From Planctomycetota bacterium (GTDB taxonomy: Bacteria; Planctomycetota; Planctomycetia; Isosphaerales; Isosphaeraceae), in contig JAJYDH010000337.1 of the NCBI GenBank assembly GCA_021777685.1, positions 1 to 7,203 on the forward strand: a stretch of DNA of 7,203 nucleotides, read 5' to 3'. Shown here piece after piece: positions 1-6,403 of the stretch; within the stretch, counting starts at the first letter, position 1; the number at the start of each line of letters is the position of its first letter. The notes under the pieces were generated by a model. The model was not told the origin of the DNA, searched no databases, and was given only the letters and a program-made list of their open reading frames with translations. The position numbers and the translations under genes were made by a program.

Positions 1-76
1 GGGCGCGGCACGATGGAGAACGGACGGAACGAGCATCTGTCACCGCCTCTGGTCCCGCGACGCCCCTCACCCCCGG

Positions 77-99
77 CCCCTCTCCCAGAGGGAGAGGGG
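77..99. repeat. Perfect G/C-rich hairpin repeat, 10-bp stem
   Basis: The arms at 77-86 and 90-99 are perfectly complementary (CCCCTCTCCC and GGGAGAGGGG) around an AGA loop. The preceding bases (64-76, CCTCACCCCCGGC) belong to the same pattern. Hairpins of this CCCTCACCC...CTCTCCC...GGGAGAGGGG type are widespread intergenic repeats in many high-GC bacteria; that is recalled knowledge and was not searched. No T-run follows, so I do not call it a classical terminator. It could still end or protect the transcript of a gene lying left of the window. Confidence 0.75.
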
Positions 100-151
100 A
101 GACAGAAATGCCTCTGGCGCAAGCCGTTAGACTCATTCGACGGTATTGACT

Positions 152-187
152 CTGGTCCCCTCCCCCGCAAGGGGGGAGGGAGCCAGG
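152..187. repeat. Second G/C-rich hairpin with GCAA loop
   Basis: CCCTCCCCC at 158-166 faces GGGGGGAGGG at 171-180 across a GCAA tetraloop, with one bulged G. CTGG (152-155) and CCAG (183-186) extend the symmetry outward. It has the same pyrimidine/purine arm composition as the hairpin about 70 bp to its left, so the two are probably related copies of one repeat family (inference). It lies about 70 bp upstream of the first gene's start codon and could be the end of an upstream transcript or part of a leader. No clear promoter was seen in 1-257. Confidence 0.65.
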
Positions 188-257
188 AATACGGGTCGAA
201 GCAACTATTTCGGCGAATTTGACCGCCTCGGGGCTCGACCCAGGGAGGGAACCGCCC

Positions 258-848
258 ATGTCCTCGGCGCTGCTTGCGGCCCTGTTCGCGACCCTGGGCA
301 CGGGGCTGGCCGTCACCTCGGCCGCCTGCCTCGTGCTCTGGCGGCGGGTCCGCGCCCTGACCCCGGAGGCCCGGCCCGCCCGCGAGGCCCCGGCCCCGGT
401 CTCGGTGGCCTTGCCGGATCGGGCCCCCGAGAAGAGGCCGGCGAAGGCCCGGTACGAGGTGGCCCGGCGGCTGGACGAGCTGGCCGGCCGGCATCGGGCG
501 CTGGAGGCCCGGTTGGCCCGGGTCGAGGCGTCGGCGACCGAGGCGGCCGTCGCGATCGCCTCCGACTCGACCCGGCTCCGGCGCGTCCGTCGGCTCGACC
601 CGGGACAGTCGGCGACCTCGGGCGGGCCGACCCTGATCTCGGTCCCCAACCTGGCCGCGCCCCCCGCCCCGCCCTCGGAGGCGGCGGCCGAGCTGGACCG
701 GCGGTTCGGCGACGTCTGGGCGATGGCCGACCGGGGCGTGCCGGTCGAGGAGATCGCCCGGGAGTCCGGCTACCCGATCGGCCAGGTCGAGCTGATCCTG
801 GGCCTCCGCCGGCGGCTCCTGGCGGCCGAGGACGGGCCCGATGCCTGA
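258..848 (+). CDS. Membrane-anchored coiled-coil protein with C-terminal HTH-like segment
   Basis: This is a 196-residue protein of unknown function. An N-terminal hydrophobic helix (about residues 4-28, followed by WRRVR) should anchor it in the inner membrane with the rest in the cytoplasm. Residues about 66-100 are rich in Ala, Arg, Glu and Leu and look like a coiled coil. A Pro/Ala linker leads to about residues 148-190, where VPVEEIARESGYPIGQVELI reads like a helix-turn-helix. This anchor, coiled coil, HTH-like order recalls the DUF2802/DUF6115 type of small membrane proteins; that is resemblance from memory only. I chose the ATG at 258 because AGGGAGGGA (242-250) lies 7 bases upstream and the hydrophobic segment starts directly there; the in-frame ATG at 219 would add 13 non-hydrophobic residues. 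The stop overlaps the next gene by 8 bp, which implies one operon. Confidence 0.8.
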   Translation: MSSALLAALFATLGTGLAVTSAACLVLWRRVRALTPEARPAREAPAPVSVALPDRAPEKRPAKARYEVARRLDELAGRHRALEARLARVEASATEAAVAIASDSTRLRRVRRLDPGQSATSGGPTLISVPNLAAPPAPPSEAAAELDRRFGDVWAMADRGVPVEEIARESGYPIGQVELILGLRRRLLAAEDGPDA

Positions 849-1329
849 GCCCGAGATCGGCCATCCGGGCGACCTCGAATCCGCGAGCTTCGCCTGCCTG
901 GACCGGACCCGGTCGGCCGTGCTCAACGTCCTGGTCGTCGTCGGCGGCGGGATCGCGGCGAGCGGCTGGGCCCTCGGCCGCCACGAGCCCGACGCGGTCC
1001 TCCCCTGGGGCACGGTCGCGACCAACCGGGCGTCGATGGCCTCGCTGGTGGTCGTGGTCGCCCTGTCCTACGCGATCCTCCGGGTCGGCTCGGGCCGGGA
1101 GTCGCTCAGGGACCCCCGCCGGAGGGCCTCGCGGTTCTTCCGCGCGAGGGTGCTCGCCGCGGTCGTCGGCGCCCTGGCCGTCCCGCTCGGCTTCGCCCAC
1201 GGCTGGCTGGTCGACTCGCGCCTCAACGCCCTCGCCCCGTTCTGGGTCGCCGCCCTCGGCCTGGGCTTCCTCGCCCTGCCCCGGGGCCCCGAGCTGGACG
1301 ACTTCGACGAGCCGATCCCGGAGGGGTGA
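841..1329 (+). CDS. Small four-helix membrane protein, unknown function
   Basis: This 162-residue protein belongs to no family I recognise. Four hydrophobic segments are visible at about residues 26-45, 65-83, 103-123 and 128-147. They are separated by a short polar loop, an Arg-rich loop (RESLRDPRRRASRFFRAR, 87-104) and a tight turn. The positive loop between helices 2 and 3 and the acidic tail (ELDDFDEP) are consistent with both ends lying in the cytoplasm. The start at 841 has GAGGA (828-832) 8 bases upstream, inside the end of the preceding gene. The 8-bp overlap suggests translational coupling with the HTH-like membrane protein, so the two may work together at the membrane. No catalytic motif is visible. 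Confidence 0.8.
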   Translation: MPEPEIGHPGDLESASFACLDRTRSAVLNVLVVVGGGIAASGWALGRHEPDAVLPWGTVATNRASMASLVVVVALSYAILRVGSGRESLRDPRRRASRFFRARVLAAVVGALAVPLGFAHGWLVDSRLNALAPFWVAALGLGFLALPRGPELDDFDEPIPEG

Positions 1330-1642
1330 GACAGGTCGGGCCGAGGGAGCCACGGGTCGCCGCCGACATCGGCATTATGAGGACGGGTGCGACGACGGAT
1401 TCTGGCAACGAGCCGGAGAGGCCCGCGGATGGACGTCTTCACGTAGGGTAGGGCCAGAAACCGTCGGCGCACCCCTTCGGGTCGATTTCGGCGGGCAGCG
1501 GGTTGCCCGGGCCGGCCTCCGGGCGCAGAATCAAGCCCTGTGCACCGTCAATCAAGTCTCCGGACCTCACATCCTCGCCCGGCGAGGGTGCCGGATCTTG
1601 ATCGGGCCGGATTTTCGACGAGGCGACCCCAGGAACCCCGCC
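1330..1642. other. Intergenic gap with minor hairpins, no gene seen
   Basis: These 313 bp separate the membrane-protein gene from the exported PHP-domain gene. I find no convincing coding sequence: open frames on both strands here lack start signals and recognisable protein features. Short hairpins are visible at 1492-1509 (CGGGCA/TGCCCG, 6-nt loop) and 1573-1587 (CCTCGC/GCGAGG, 3-nt loop), neither followed by a T-run. The promoter of the downstream gene is presumably here, but no good -35/-10 pair stands out. Confidence 0.5.
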
Positions 1643-4627
1643 ATGCGATCTCGACGAGCCCTCGCCCTTTTGCCGACGCTCCTGGCGGTCCTGGCGGCCC
1701 CCGTGGTCCGGGGCCAGCGGCCGGACGAGGCGCCGGTCGTCTCGCCGAAGGTGGTCGACCCGCCGGCCCGGCGGACGCTCGACCCGTCGCTCGTCGCGGT
1801 CCGGCTGATGCTGGGCGTCGGCGACGAGGCCGTGACGCGCTGGGGCGGGTCGGTGAGGGTCGACAAGGGCGAGGTCGTCGGCGTCGAGGGGGCCCGGTTC
1901 CGCCGGGGCGACCGGATCAAGGGGGCCGACTCGTGGGAGGCGAATAGCCTCAAGCTCCGCAAGGTCGCCAGCAAGAAGGCCACGGCCAAGAAGGCGGGGG
2001 CCGGCCCGAGCACCTTCGGCGGGGCGATCACGCCCAACGGCGTGCTCGTCACCCTCCGCTGCCCCGACGACGCGACCCTGGTCGTCGAGACCGAGCAGGG
2101 GAACTTCGCCGTCCCGCTCGCCGACCTGGCCGACGGCTCGATCCGCCGCTACCACAACGGCCGGGTCGCCGCCCAGCGCGTCCCGCCGGCCGTCGCCCTG
2201 GCCGACGGCCCGGCGCAGGAGGATTTCCCCGCCGCCTCGGCCGAGGTCGACGGCTCCACCTGGGTCGCCTACGTCGTCCACGAGCCTCGAGGACCCGCGC
2301 TCTGGGAGGGCCTGACCGCCCGCCCCAAAGACTTCGCCGCCTATATCCCCGAAGGCGGCGGCGACCAGATCAAGCTCGTCCGGTTCGCGAAAGGAAAGGT
2401 CGTCGGCGAGCCGATCGACGTGACCCCGCCGGGCCGCGACGTCTGGCGGCCGAGCGTGGTGGCTACGAATTCGAAACTCATCGTCGCCTGGACCGAGAAC
2501 GTCGACGGGCGCTGGCGGGTCCTCGCGAAGGCCTTCGACGCGCGGGGCGTCTCGCCCGACCGGCCCCAGGTCCTGGTCGAGGACCGGGCCGCCGACGTCG
2601 TGCTCGCCGCCGGCCCCGACGGCAAGGTCTGGATGGCCTGGCAATCGTGGAAGGAGGGCCAGGCCGACATCCGCCTCGCCCCGCTCGACGACCCGTCGGC
2701 CTCGATCGCGGTCGGCGACTCGCCCGCCAACGAGTGGTCGCCCGCGCTCGCGATCGGCCGCGACGGCCGGATTCACGTCGCGTTCGACTCGTACCGATCG
2801 GGCAATCATGACGTGTTCCTGCGGACCGTCGAGCCCGACGGCAAGCTCGGCGAGCCCGTCGTGGTGGCCGGCTCGCCCCGGTTCGAGGCCCGGCCGTCGG
2901 TCGCGGTCGACGCCCGAGGGCGCGCCTGGGTCGCCTACGAGGAGCGGACCCGGGACTGGGGCAAGGACGCCGAGAACCTCGTCGACGGCAAGGGGTCGAG
3001 CCTCTATCGCGAGTCGTCCGTGAGGGTCGCGGTCGTCGACGGCCGGCGGGTCCTCCCCGCGCCCGACCCGGTGGCGAGGGCGGGCGACCCGGTCAAGGTC
3101 ATGAACAGTTATCCTCGCCTGACCGTCGACCGCGACGGCCGCCCCTGGCTGGCCTTCCGCCACCGCCAGGAGGCCATCTGGGGCAACAACGTGGTGATGG
3201 TCGTCGGCGGCGTCTGGGTCGAGTACGCCACCGCGCTGGAGGGGGAGTCCTGGTCGCCCCCCCGGCTCCTCCCCCGGAGCGACGGCCTGCTCGACAACCG
3301 CCCGGCGCTGGTGCCGACCTCCGCCGGCCCTGTCCTGGCCTTCTACAGCACCGACGGCCGGCTCCGCCGCGAGGTCGAGCACACGCCCGAGCTGAACCGC
3401 CGCTACTGGACCCACGCCAGCACGCCCGAGGGGGTCGTCGACTTCGACGTGGAAGTCGCCGCGCTCACCTCGCCGATCAAGGCGGCCGAGCCCGTCCTCG
3501 ACGATCGGAAGATGACGGACGAAAGCGCATCTCCGGTCCATCCCGACGAGGCGGCCGACATCGCCCGGATGAAGGACTATCGGATCGAGGCCGACGGCAA
3601 GACGTATCAGCTCCTCCGGGGCGAATTCCACCGGCATAGCGAGATGTCGATGGACGGGGGCTCCGACGGCTCGCTCGAAGACATGTGGCGGTACGCCCTC
3701 GACGCCGCGCACCTCGACTGGATCGGCGACGGCGACCACGACAACGGCGGCGGCAAGGAATACACCTGGTGGCTGATCCAGAAGACGACCGACCTCTACC
3801 ACCAGCCCCCGACCTTCACGCCGATGTACACCTACGAGCGGAGCGTCAGCTATCCCGGCGGGCATCGCAACGTGATGTTCACCAGGCGGGGAATCCGCAC
3901 CCTCCCCCGGCTGGTCGACGCAGCGGGCGTGTCGGATGACGACACCAAGATGCTCTACGACTACCTGAACGCCCTGGGAGGGATCTGCGCCTCGCACACC
4001 TCGGCGACGGGGATGGGGACCGACTGGCGCGACAACGACCCGAAGGTCGAGCCGATCGTCGAGATCTTCCAGGGGCACCGCCAGTCCTACGAGCACTTCG
4101 GAGCCCCGAGGGTGGCCCGCCGGCCGGGCGAGTCGATCGGCGGCTGGAAGCCGATGGGGATGGTCTGGAACGCGCTCTCGATGCAGTACCGCCTGGGCTT
4201 CCAGGCCAGCAGCGACCACATCAGCACCCACATCAGCTACGCCGTCGCCCTGGCCGAGGACCGCTCGCGCGAGGCGATCTTCGACGCCTTCAAGAAGCGC
4301 CACTGCTACGGGGCGACCGACAACATCATCCTCGACGTCCGCGCCGGAGAGCACATGATGGGCGACGAGTTCACCGCCGGCGGCCCGGTCCGCCTCAAGG
4401 TCAAGGCCATCGGCACCGGCCCGATCAAGAAGGTGGACGTCATCAAGGATTTCCTCTACGTCTACACCACCGAGCCCAGGACGGCCAAGGTCGAGTTCGA
4501 GTGGCAGGACGAGGAAAAACGCCCCGCCGGCCTGAGCTGGTACTACGTCCGGGTCGAGCAGGAAGACGGAGAGCTCGCCTGGGGCAGCCCGATCTGGGTC
4601 CACACCACGGCCGGCGGCGGGCAATGA
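1643..4627 (+). CDS. Exported propeller-PHP (DUF3604-like) metallohydrolase
   Basis: This 994-residue protein starts with a signal peptide (RSRR, then a hydrophobic core, likely cleaved after VVRG, residue 24), so it should act outside the cytoplasmic membrane. Residues about 50-200 form a beta-rich region with a Lys/Ala-rich insert. About 234-585 contains repeated blade-like stretches (PDGKVWMAW, RDGRIHVAF, ARGRAWVAY, RDGRPWLAF) typical of a beta-propeller of sialidase or TolB kind. Residues about 655-970 look like a PHP-superfamily, DUF3604-like domain: GEFHRHSEMS (H663, H665), GDGDHD (D698, H699), CASHTS (H785), VEIFQGH (E807, H812) and SSDHISTH (D858, H859, H863), candidate metal ligands. 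PHP enzymes use clustered metals, often to cleave phosphoesters; the substrate here is unknown. An in-frame extension upstream to 146 lacks protein character. AGGA (1631-1634) lies 8 bases before the chosen ATG, where the signal peptide begins. The gene stands alone. Confidence 0.85.
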   Translation: MRSRRALALLPTLLAVLAAPVVRGQRPDEAPVVSPKVVDPPARRTLDPSLVAVRLMLGVGDEAVTRWGGSVRVDKGEVVGVEGARFRRGDRIKGADSWEANSLKLRKVASKKATAKKAGAGPSTFGGAITPNGVLVTLRCPDDATLVVETEQGNFAVPLADLADGSIRRYHNGRVAAQRVPPAVALADGPAQEDFPAASAEVDGSTWVAYVVHEPRGPALWEGLTARPKDFAAYIPEGGGDQIKLVRFAKGKVVGEPIDVTPPGRDVWRPSVVATNSKLIVAWTENVDGRWRVLAKAFDARGVSPDRPQVLVEDRAADVVLAAGPDGKVWMAWQSWKEGQADIRLAPLDDPSASIAVGDSPANEWSPALAIGRDGRIHVAFDSYRSGNHDVFLRTVEPDGKLGEPVVVAGSPRFEARPSVAVDARGRAWVAYEERTRDWGKDAENLVDGKGSSLYRESSVRVAVVDGRRVLPAPDPVARAGDPVKVMNSYPRLTVDRDGRPWLAFRHRQEAIWGNNVVMVVGGVWVEYATALEGESWSPPRLLPRSDGLLDNRPALVPTSAGPVLAFYSTDGRLRREVEHTPELNRRYWTHASTPEGVVDFDVEVAALTSPIKAAEPVLDDRKMTDESASPVHPDEAADIARMKDYRIEADGKTYQLLRGEFHRHSEMSMDGGSDGSLEDMWRYALDAAHLDWIGDGDHDNGGGKEYTWWLIQKTTDLYHQPPTFTPMYTYERSVSYPGGHRNVMFTRRGIRTLPRLVDAAGVSDDDTKMLYDYLNALGGICASHTSATGMGTDWRDNDPKVEPIVEIFQGHRQSYEHFGAPRVARRPGESIGGWKPMGMVWNALSMQYRLGFQASSDHISTHISYAVALAEDRSREAIFDAFKKRHCYGATDNIILDVRAGEHMMGDEFTAGGPVRLKVKAIGTGPIKKVDVIKDFLYVYTTEPRTAKVEFEWQDEEKRPAGLSWYYVRVEQEDGELAWGSPIWVHTTAGGGQ

Positions 4628-4643
4628 GTCGTCAGAAGTTGGT

Positions 4644-4754
4644 GTAGGTATAGGGTGCGTCGAGTCCTCGAAGACGCACCACCCGGCTCTCCGGTCGATC
4701 GCCACCGCTCCCCGAATGGTGCGTCTTCGAGGACTCGACGCACCCTACTTCTAC
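4644..4754. repeat. Paired REP-like inverted repeat with perfect 31-bp arms
   Basis: Bases 4651-4681 are the exact reverse complement of 4717-4747, separated by 35 bp. After a 3-base mismatch the symmetry resumes for four more pairs (4644-4647 with 4751-4754). Each arm is itself a palindrome: GGTGCGTC (4654-4661) pairs with GACGCACC (4673-4680). The whole is therefore two REP-like units head to head, as in BIME elements. It begins 23 bp after the stop of the propeller-PHP gene and lies between convergent genes, so it could act as a transcript end or 3' stabiliser (inference). There is no T-run. TAGGGTGCGT-type repeats are recalled as common in several bacterial groups. Confidence 0.85.
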
Positions 4755-4913
4755 TGTCGAGGATGAGACTGGAATCGATTTCCGTGGATGAATCCAGCGA
4801 CATCACATTCTGGCACAACGATGGGAACTCTTCCGGGGCCATGCCATACAGATCAGCGGGAACCTGTCCGACGGTCTCACGGACGCAGACATCCCGGGCT
4901 GATTTACGGCGAC
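4755..4913. other. Intergenic spacer, nothing recognised
   Basis: These 159 bp join the paired REP-like element to the repeat mosaic on its right. Composition is less GC-biased than the genes. A reverse-strand frame crosses it (with residues such as VGQVPADLYGMAPEEF), but it reads straight through the repeats on both sides and has no start signal, so I do not call a gene. It may be remnant sequence between repeat insertions. Confidence 0.4.
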
Positions 4914-4992
4914 TGCCACGGGTTCGGTCCTCCGAACCCCTGCCATGAACGGTCGTCGTCGGGCACGGAGTCAGAGTCTCGAACCTGTGGCA
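4914..4992. repeat. Repeat unit A of a palindromic mosaic
   Basis: The unit is bounded by 13-bp imperfect inverted ends (4914-4926 and 4980-4992, 12 of 13 matching). It contains a strong hairpin, GGGTTCGG (4920-4927) with CCGAACCC (4932-4939), loop TCCT. Its segment 4941-4958 (TGCCATGAACGGTCGTCG) recurs exactly in direct orientation at 5098-5115. Its left end (4914-4939) recurs inverted at 5121-5146 with 23 of 26 bases matching. It carries no coding signal and looks like a non-autonomous, hairpin-forming repeat. Confidence 0.7.
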
Positions 4993-5070
4993 CGCGGCCG
5001 CGAACGCTCCATGCATCCACTTGCTTCTCTTGGCAGATTTTGCCATCGGTGCTAAATTGATCGTCAGGGA

Positions 5071-5158
5071 TGGCATGGGTCCATGACTCCGGGCCCATGC
5101 CATGAACGGTCGTCGGGCGCGGGTCCGGAGGACCGAAGTCGTGGCACCCGGCGTGCCA
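5071..5158. repeat. Repeat unit B of a palindromic mosaic
   Basis: This unit begins with the stem TGGCATGGG (5071-5079) / CCCATGCCA (5094-5102). It continues with the 18-bp direct repeat shared with unit A (5098-5115), then an inverted copy of unit A's left end (5121-5146). It closes with the hairpin TGGCAC (5142-5147) / GTGCCA (5153-5158), loop CCGGC. It ends 9 bp before the stop codon of the minus-strand lipoprotein gene, so it lies in or just past that gene's 3' untranslated region and may fold in its transcript (inference). Confidence 0.7.
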
Positions 5159-5166
5159 TGAGGAGA

Positions 5167-5832
5167 TCACTCCATCCGGATCGCGATCTCGCCCCTCTCC
5201 CCGGAGACATCGACCTTCCCCTTCGGCCCGGGGTCGAAGGCGGCCTTCAGGGCGGCGGCCTCCTCGGGCGAGCCGGGGCGGGCCGAGGGATTATGGACCC
5301 GCTCGGTGATCCTGTCGATCAGGAGCCTGGGCTTCGTGACGTCGCCGTGGCCTCCGACCCGGACGCTCCCCTCGGTCCGATGGTCCGATCCGGCGATCTC
5401 CAGTCGGATTTCGACCTCGACCTTCTCCCCCTCCTTCGTCTTGCCCGAGAACGTCACCAGCCGGCAATTGACGAGGGCCGGGCCCGGGGAGCCCGGCAGC
5501 CCTTCGAGCCAGAAGGCCGGGTAGTCGTCGGGGATCGTCACGGAGCCCCGCGCGGGCGGCTTGCCCTCGGGCGTGTTGTAATTCCCGTCCCGGGTCAGCT
5601 CGACGTCGCGAATCCTGGCCTCGGCCAGCTCGGCCTTGAGCACCTCGAAGGCCGCCAGGGCGACCCGGTGCGTGGGCTGGTGCATCGTGAAGTCGAGCCG
5701 GTTGGGCATCCAGGCCAGCTCGGCCCTGGCCAGGGCCGCCTGGACCTTCCACGTCGTCCGGACGACCGGCCCGCAACCCGCCGCGAGGACGAGAGCCGGG
5801 CCCGCGATCGCGAGCAAGCACCGTCGGAACAT
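5167..5832 (-). CDS. Putative lipoprotein, unknown function
   Basis: This 221-residue protein opens with MFRRCLLAIAGPALVLAAGC. That is a type II signal peptide with a lipobox-like LAAGC, and Cys20 is the likely lipidated residue, so it should be membrane-attached outside the cytoplasm. The mature part has a helix (HQPTHRVALAAFEVLKAELAEARI, about residues 51-74) followed by alternating strands (SVTIPDDY, CRLVTFSG, EKVEVEIRLEIAG). This layout resembles small DUF3568-like lipoproteins, a weak resemblance from memory. The start at 5832 is supported by AGGGAGGG (5841-5848 on the opposite strand) with 8-base spacing and by the signal peptide. A promoter-like pair lies about 60 bp upstream. It is convergent with the propeller-PHP gene and tandem to mazF, 220 bp away, so it is probably transcribed separately. 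Confidence 0.8.
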   Translation of the reverse strand: MFRRCLLAIAGPALVLAAGCGPVVRTTWKVQAALARAELAWMPNRLDFTMHQPTHRVALAAFEVLKAELAEARIRDVELTRDGNYNTPEGKPPARGSVTIPDDYPAFWLEGLPGSPGPALVNCRLVTFSGKTKEGEKVEVEIRLEIAGSDHRTEGSVRVGGHGDVTKPRLLIDRITERVHNPSARPGSPEEAAALKAAFDPGPKGKVDVSGERGEIAIRME

Positions 5833-5891
5833 CGGACAAGCCCTCCCTGGCCCTTCGCCGCGCCCGGCATCCTTGCCTATCGCGACGCGCG

Positions 5892-5920
5892 AAAGTAGCC
5901 CATCGACGGCTCGCGGTCAA
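5892..5920 (-). promoter_or_regulatory. Sigma70-like promoter of the lipoprotein gene
   Basis: On the minus strand TTGACC (5920-5915) is followed after 17 bases by TACTTT (5897-5892). The -35 box is close to consensus and the spacing ideal; the -10 box matches only partly. Transcription would begin near 5885, leaving a leader of about 50 bases before the lipoprotein ATG at 5832. This is a by-eye call. Confidence 0.45.
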
Positions 5921-6010
5921 GGTCACGCGCGGCCGACGAGTCCGGGGCCCGGTCCACGCACCCCGCCGCCGGCCGTCGAGCGGGGATCACGCCTCGGTCG
6001 CCGGAGTCGA

Positions 6011-6044
6011 CCGGGCGCCGCGGGCCCGGACCCGCGGCACCCGG
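6011..6044 (-). terminator. Strong hairpin just after mazF, possible terminator
   Basis: The arms at 6011-6024 and 6031-6044 form a 14-bp stem around a 6-base loop, with a single non-Watson-Crick position (G-T in the minus-strand transcript). It sits 8 bp past the toxin stop codon. No U-tract follows in either direction, so it may stop transcription without the classical tail, protect the 3' end, or be another dispersed repeat. Confidence 0.5.
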
Positions 6045-6052
6045 CGGTCAAA

Positions 6053-6403
6053 TCAAAGGTCGAGGACCCGCCGGAGACGAGTCTCGACCTGGCCCATGGT
6101 CGCTGCCGAGACGGTCCCCAGGCGGCGAGCGACCCGTTGCCGGGAGATGGTCCGGATCTGATCCGCCATGATGACGCTCGATTTGGTCAATCCGCCCTCG
6201 GTCTCCGAGACCCTGACATGAGCCGGAATATTGCGGTCGGTCCCGGTGATCGGAGCCACGATCAGCAGGCCGTTTGGGCTCCGGTTCAGGTCATCGGCGG
6301 ACACGACGAGCGCGGGTCGCTGCCCCCCCTGTTCGTGTCCGACCGTCGGGTCGAAGTCGACCATGACGACATCACCCCGGGTCAGGATCAGCCCTCTTGT
6401 CAT
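6053..6403 (-). CDS. mazF: MazF/PemK-type toxin, endoribonuclease
   Basis: This 116-residue protein is a usual length for MazF. The family hallmark is clear: RGDVVMVDFDPTVGHEQGGQRPALVVS (residues 9-35), with the strand-turn core GDVxxVD and the catalytic-type Arg29 in GGQRP. Then come LLIVAPITGT (46-55, Thr53 matching the conserved active-site Thr) and SSVIMADQIRTIS (75-87), the conserved D-Q-I-R strand. MazF toxins cut mRNA at short sequence-specific sites and are held inactive by their antitoxin. I chose the ATG at 6403 because it puts RGD nine residues in, as in relatives, and an AGGTG motif lies just upstream. The start lies within the last 32 bp of the antitoxin gene in another frame, implying translational coupling. 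No key residue is missing, so it should be active; the cut site cannot be read from sequence. Confidence 0.92.
   Translation of the reverse strand: MTRGLILTRGDVVMVDFDPTVGHEQGGQRPALVVSADDLNRSPNGLLIVAPITGTDRNIPAHVRVSETEGGLTKSSVIMADQIRTISRQRVARRLGTVSAATMGQVETRLRRVLDL

Noticed and set aside
13..222. A 69-codon plus-strand frame at the left edge
   Set aside because: It only translates the two hairpin repeats (PSPPAPLPEGEG-like residues) and has no ribosome site.
313..1353. A 346-codon minus-strand frame opposite the two membrane-protein genes
   Set aside because: The translation is a Pro/Arg/Gly/Ala-rich low-complexity string, typical of an antisense shadow in GC-rich DNA.
146..1642. In-frame upstream extension of the propeller-PHP gene
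   Set aside because: It overlaps the two membrane-protein genes in another frame and is Gly/Arg/Pro-rich. The true start is marked by a signal peptide at 1643.
1439..4705. A 1088-codon open frame on the minus strand, antisense to nearly all of the propeller-PHP gene
   Set aside because: It mirrors the strong GC codon bias of the plus-strand gene. Its product is low-complexity (Val/Arg/Gly/Asp/Pro-rich) without family motifs, while the plus strand encodes clear domains.
4543..5103. A 186-codon minus-strand frame across the repeat island
   Set aside because: It runs through both repeat families and into the 3' end of the propeller-PHP gene, and shows no domain or start signal.
4914..5158. The repeat island as a CRISPR array
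   Set aside because: There are only two unequal units, with internal rearrangement and inverted pieces, no regular spacer length and no cas gene in view.
5083..5898. A 271-codon plus-strand frame opposite the lipoprotein gene
   Set aside because: The minus strand has a signal peptide, lipobox, ribosome site and promoter; the plus-strand product is a charged low-complexity shadow.
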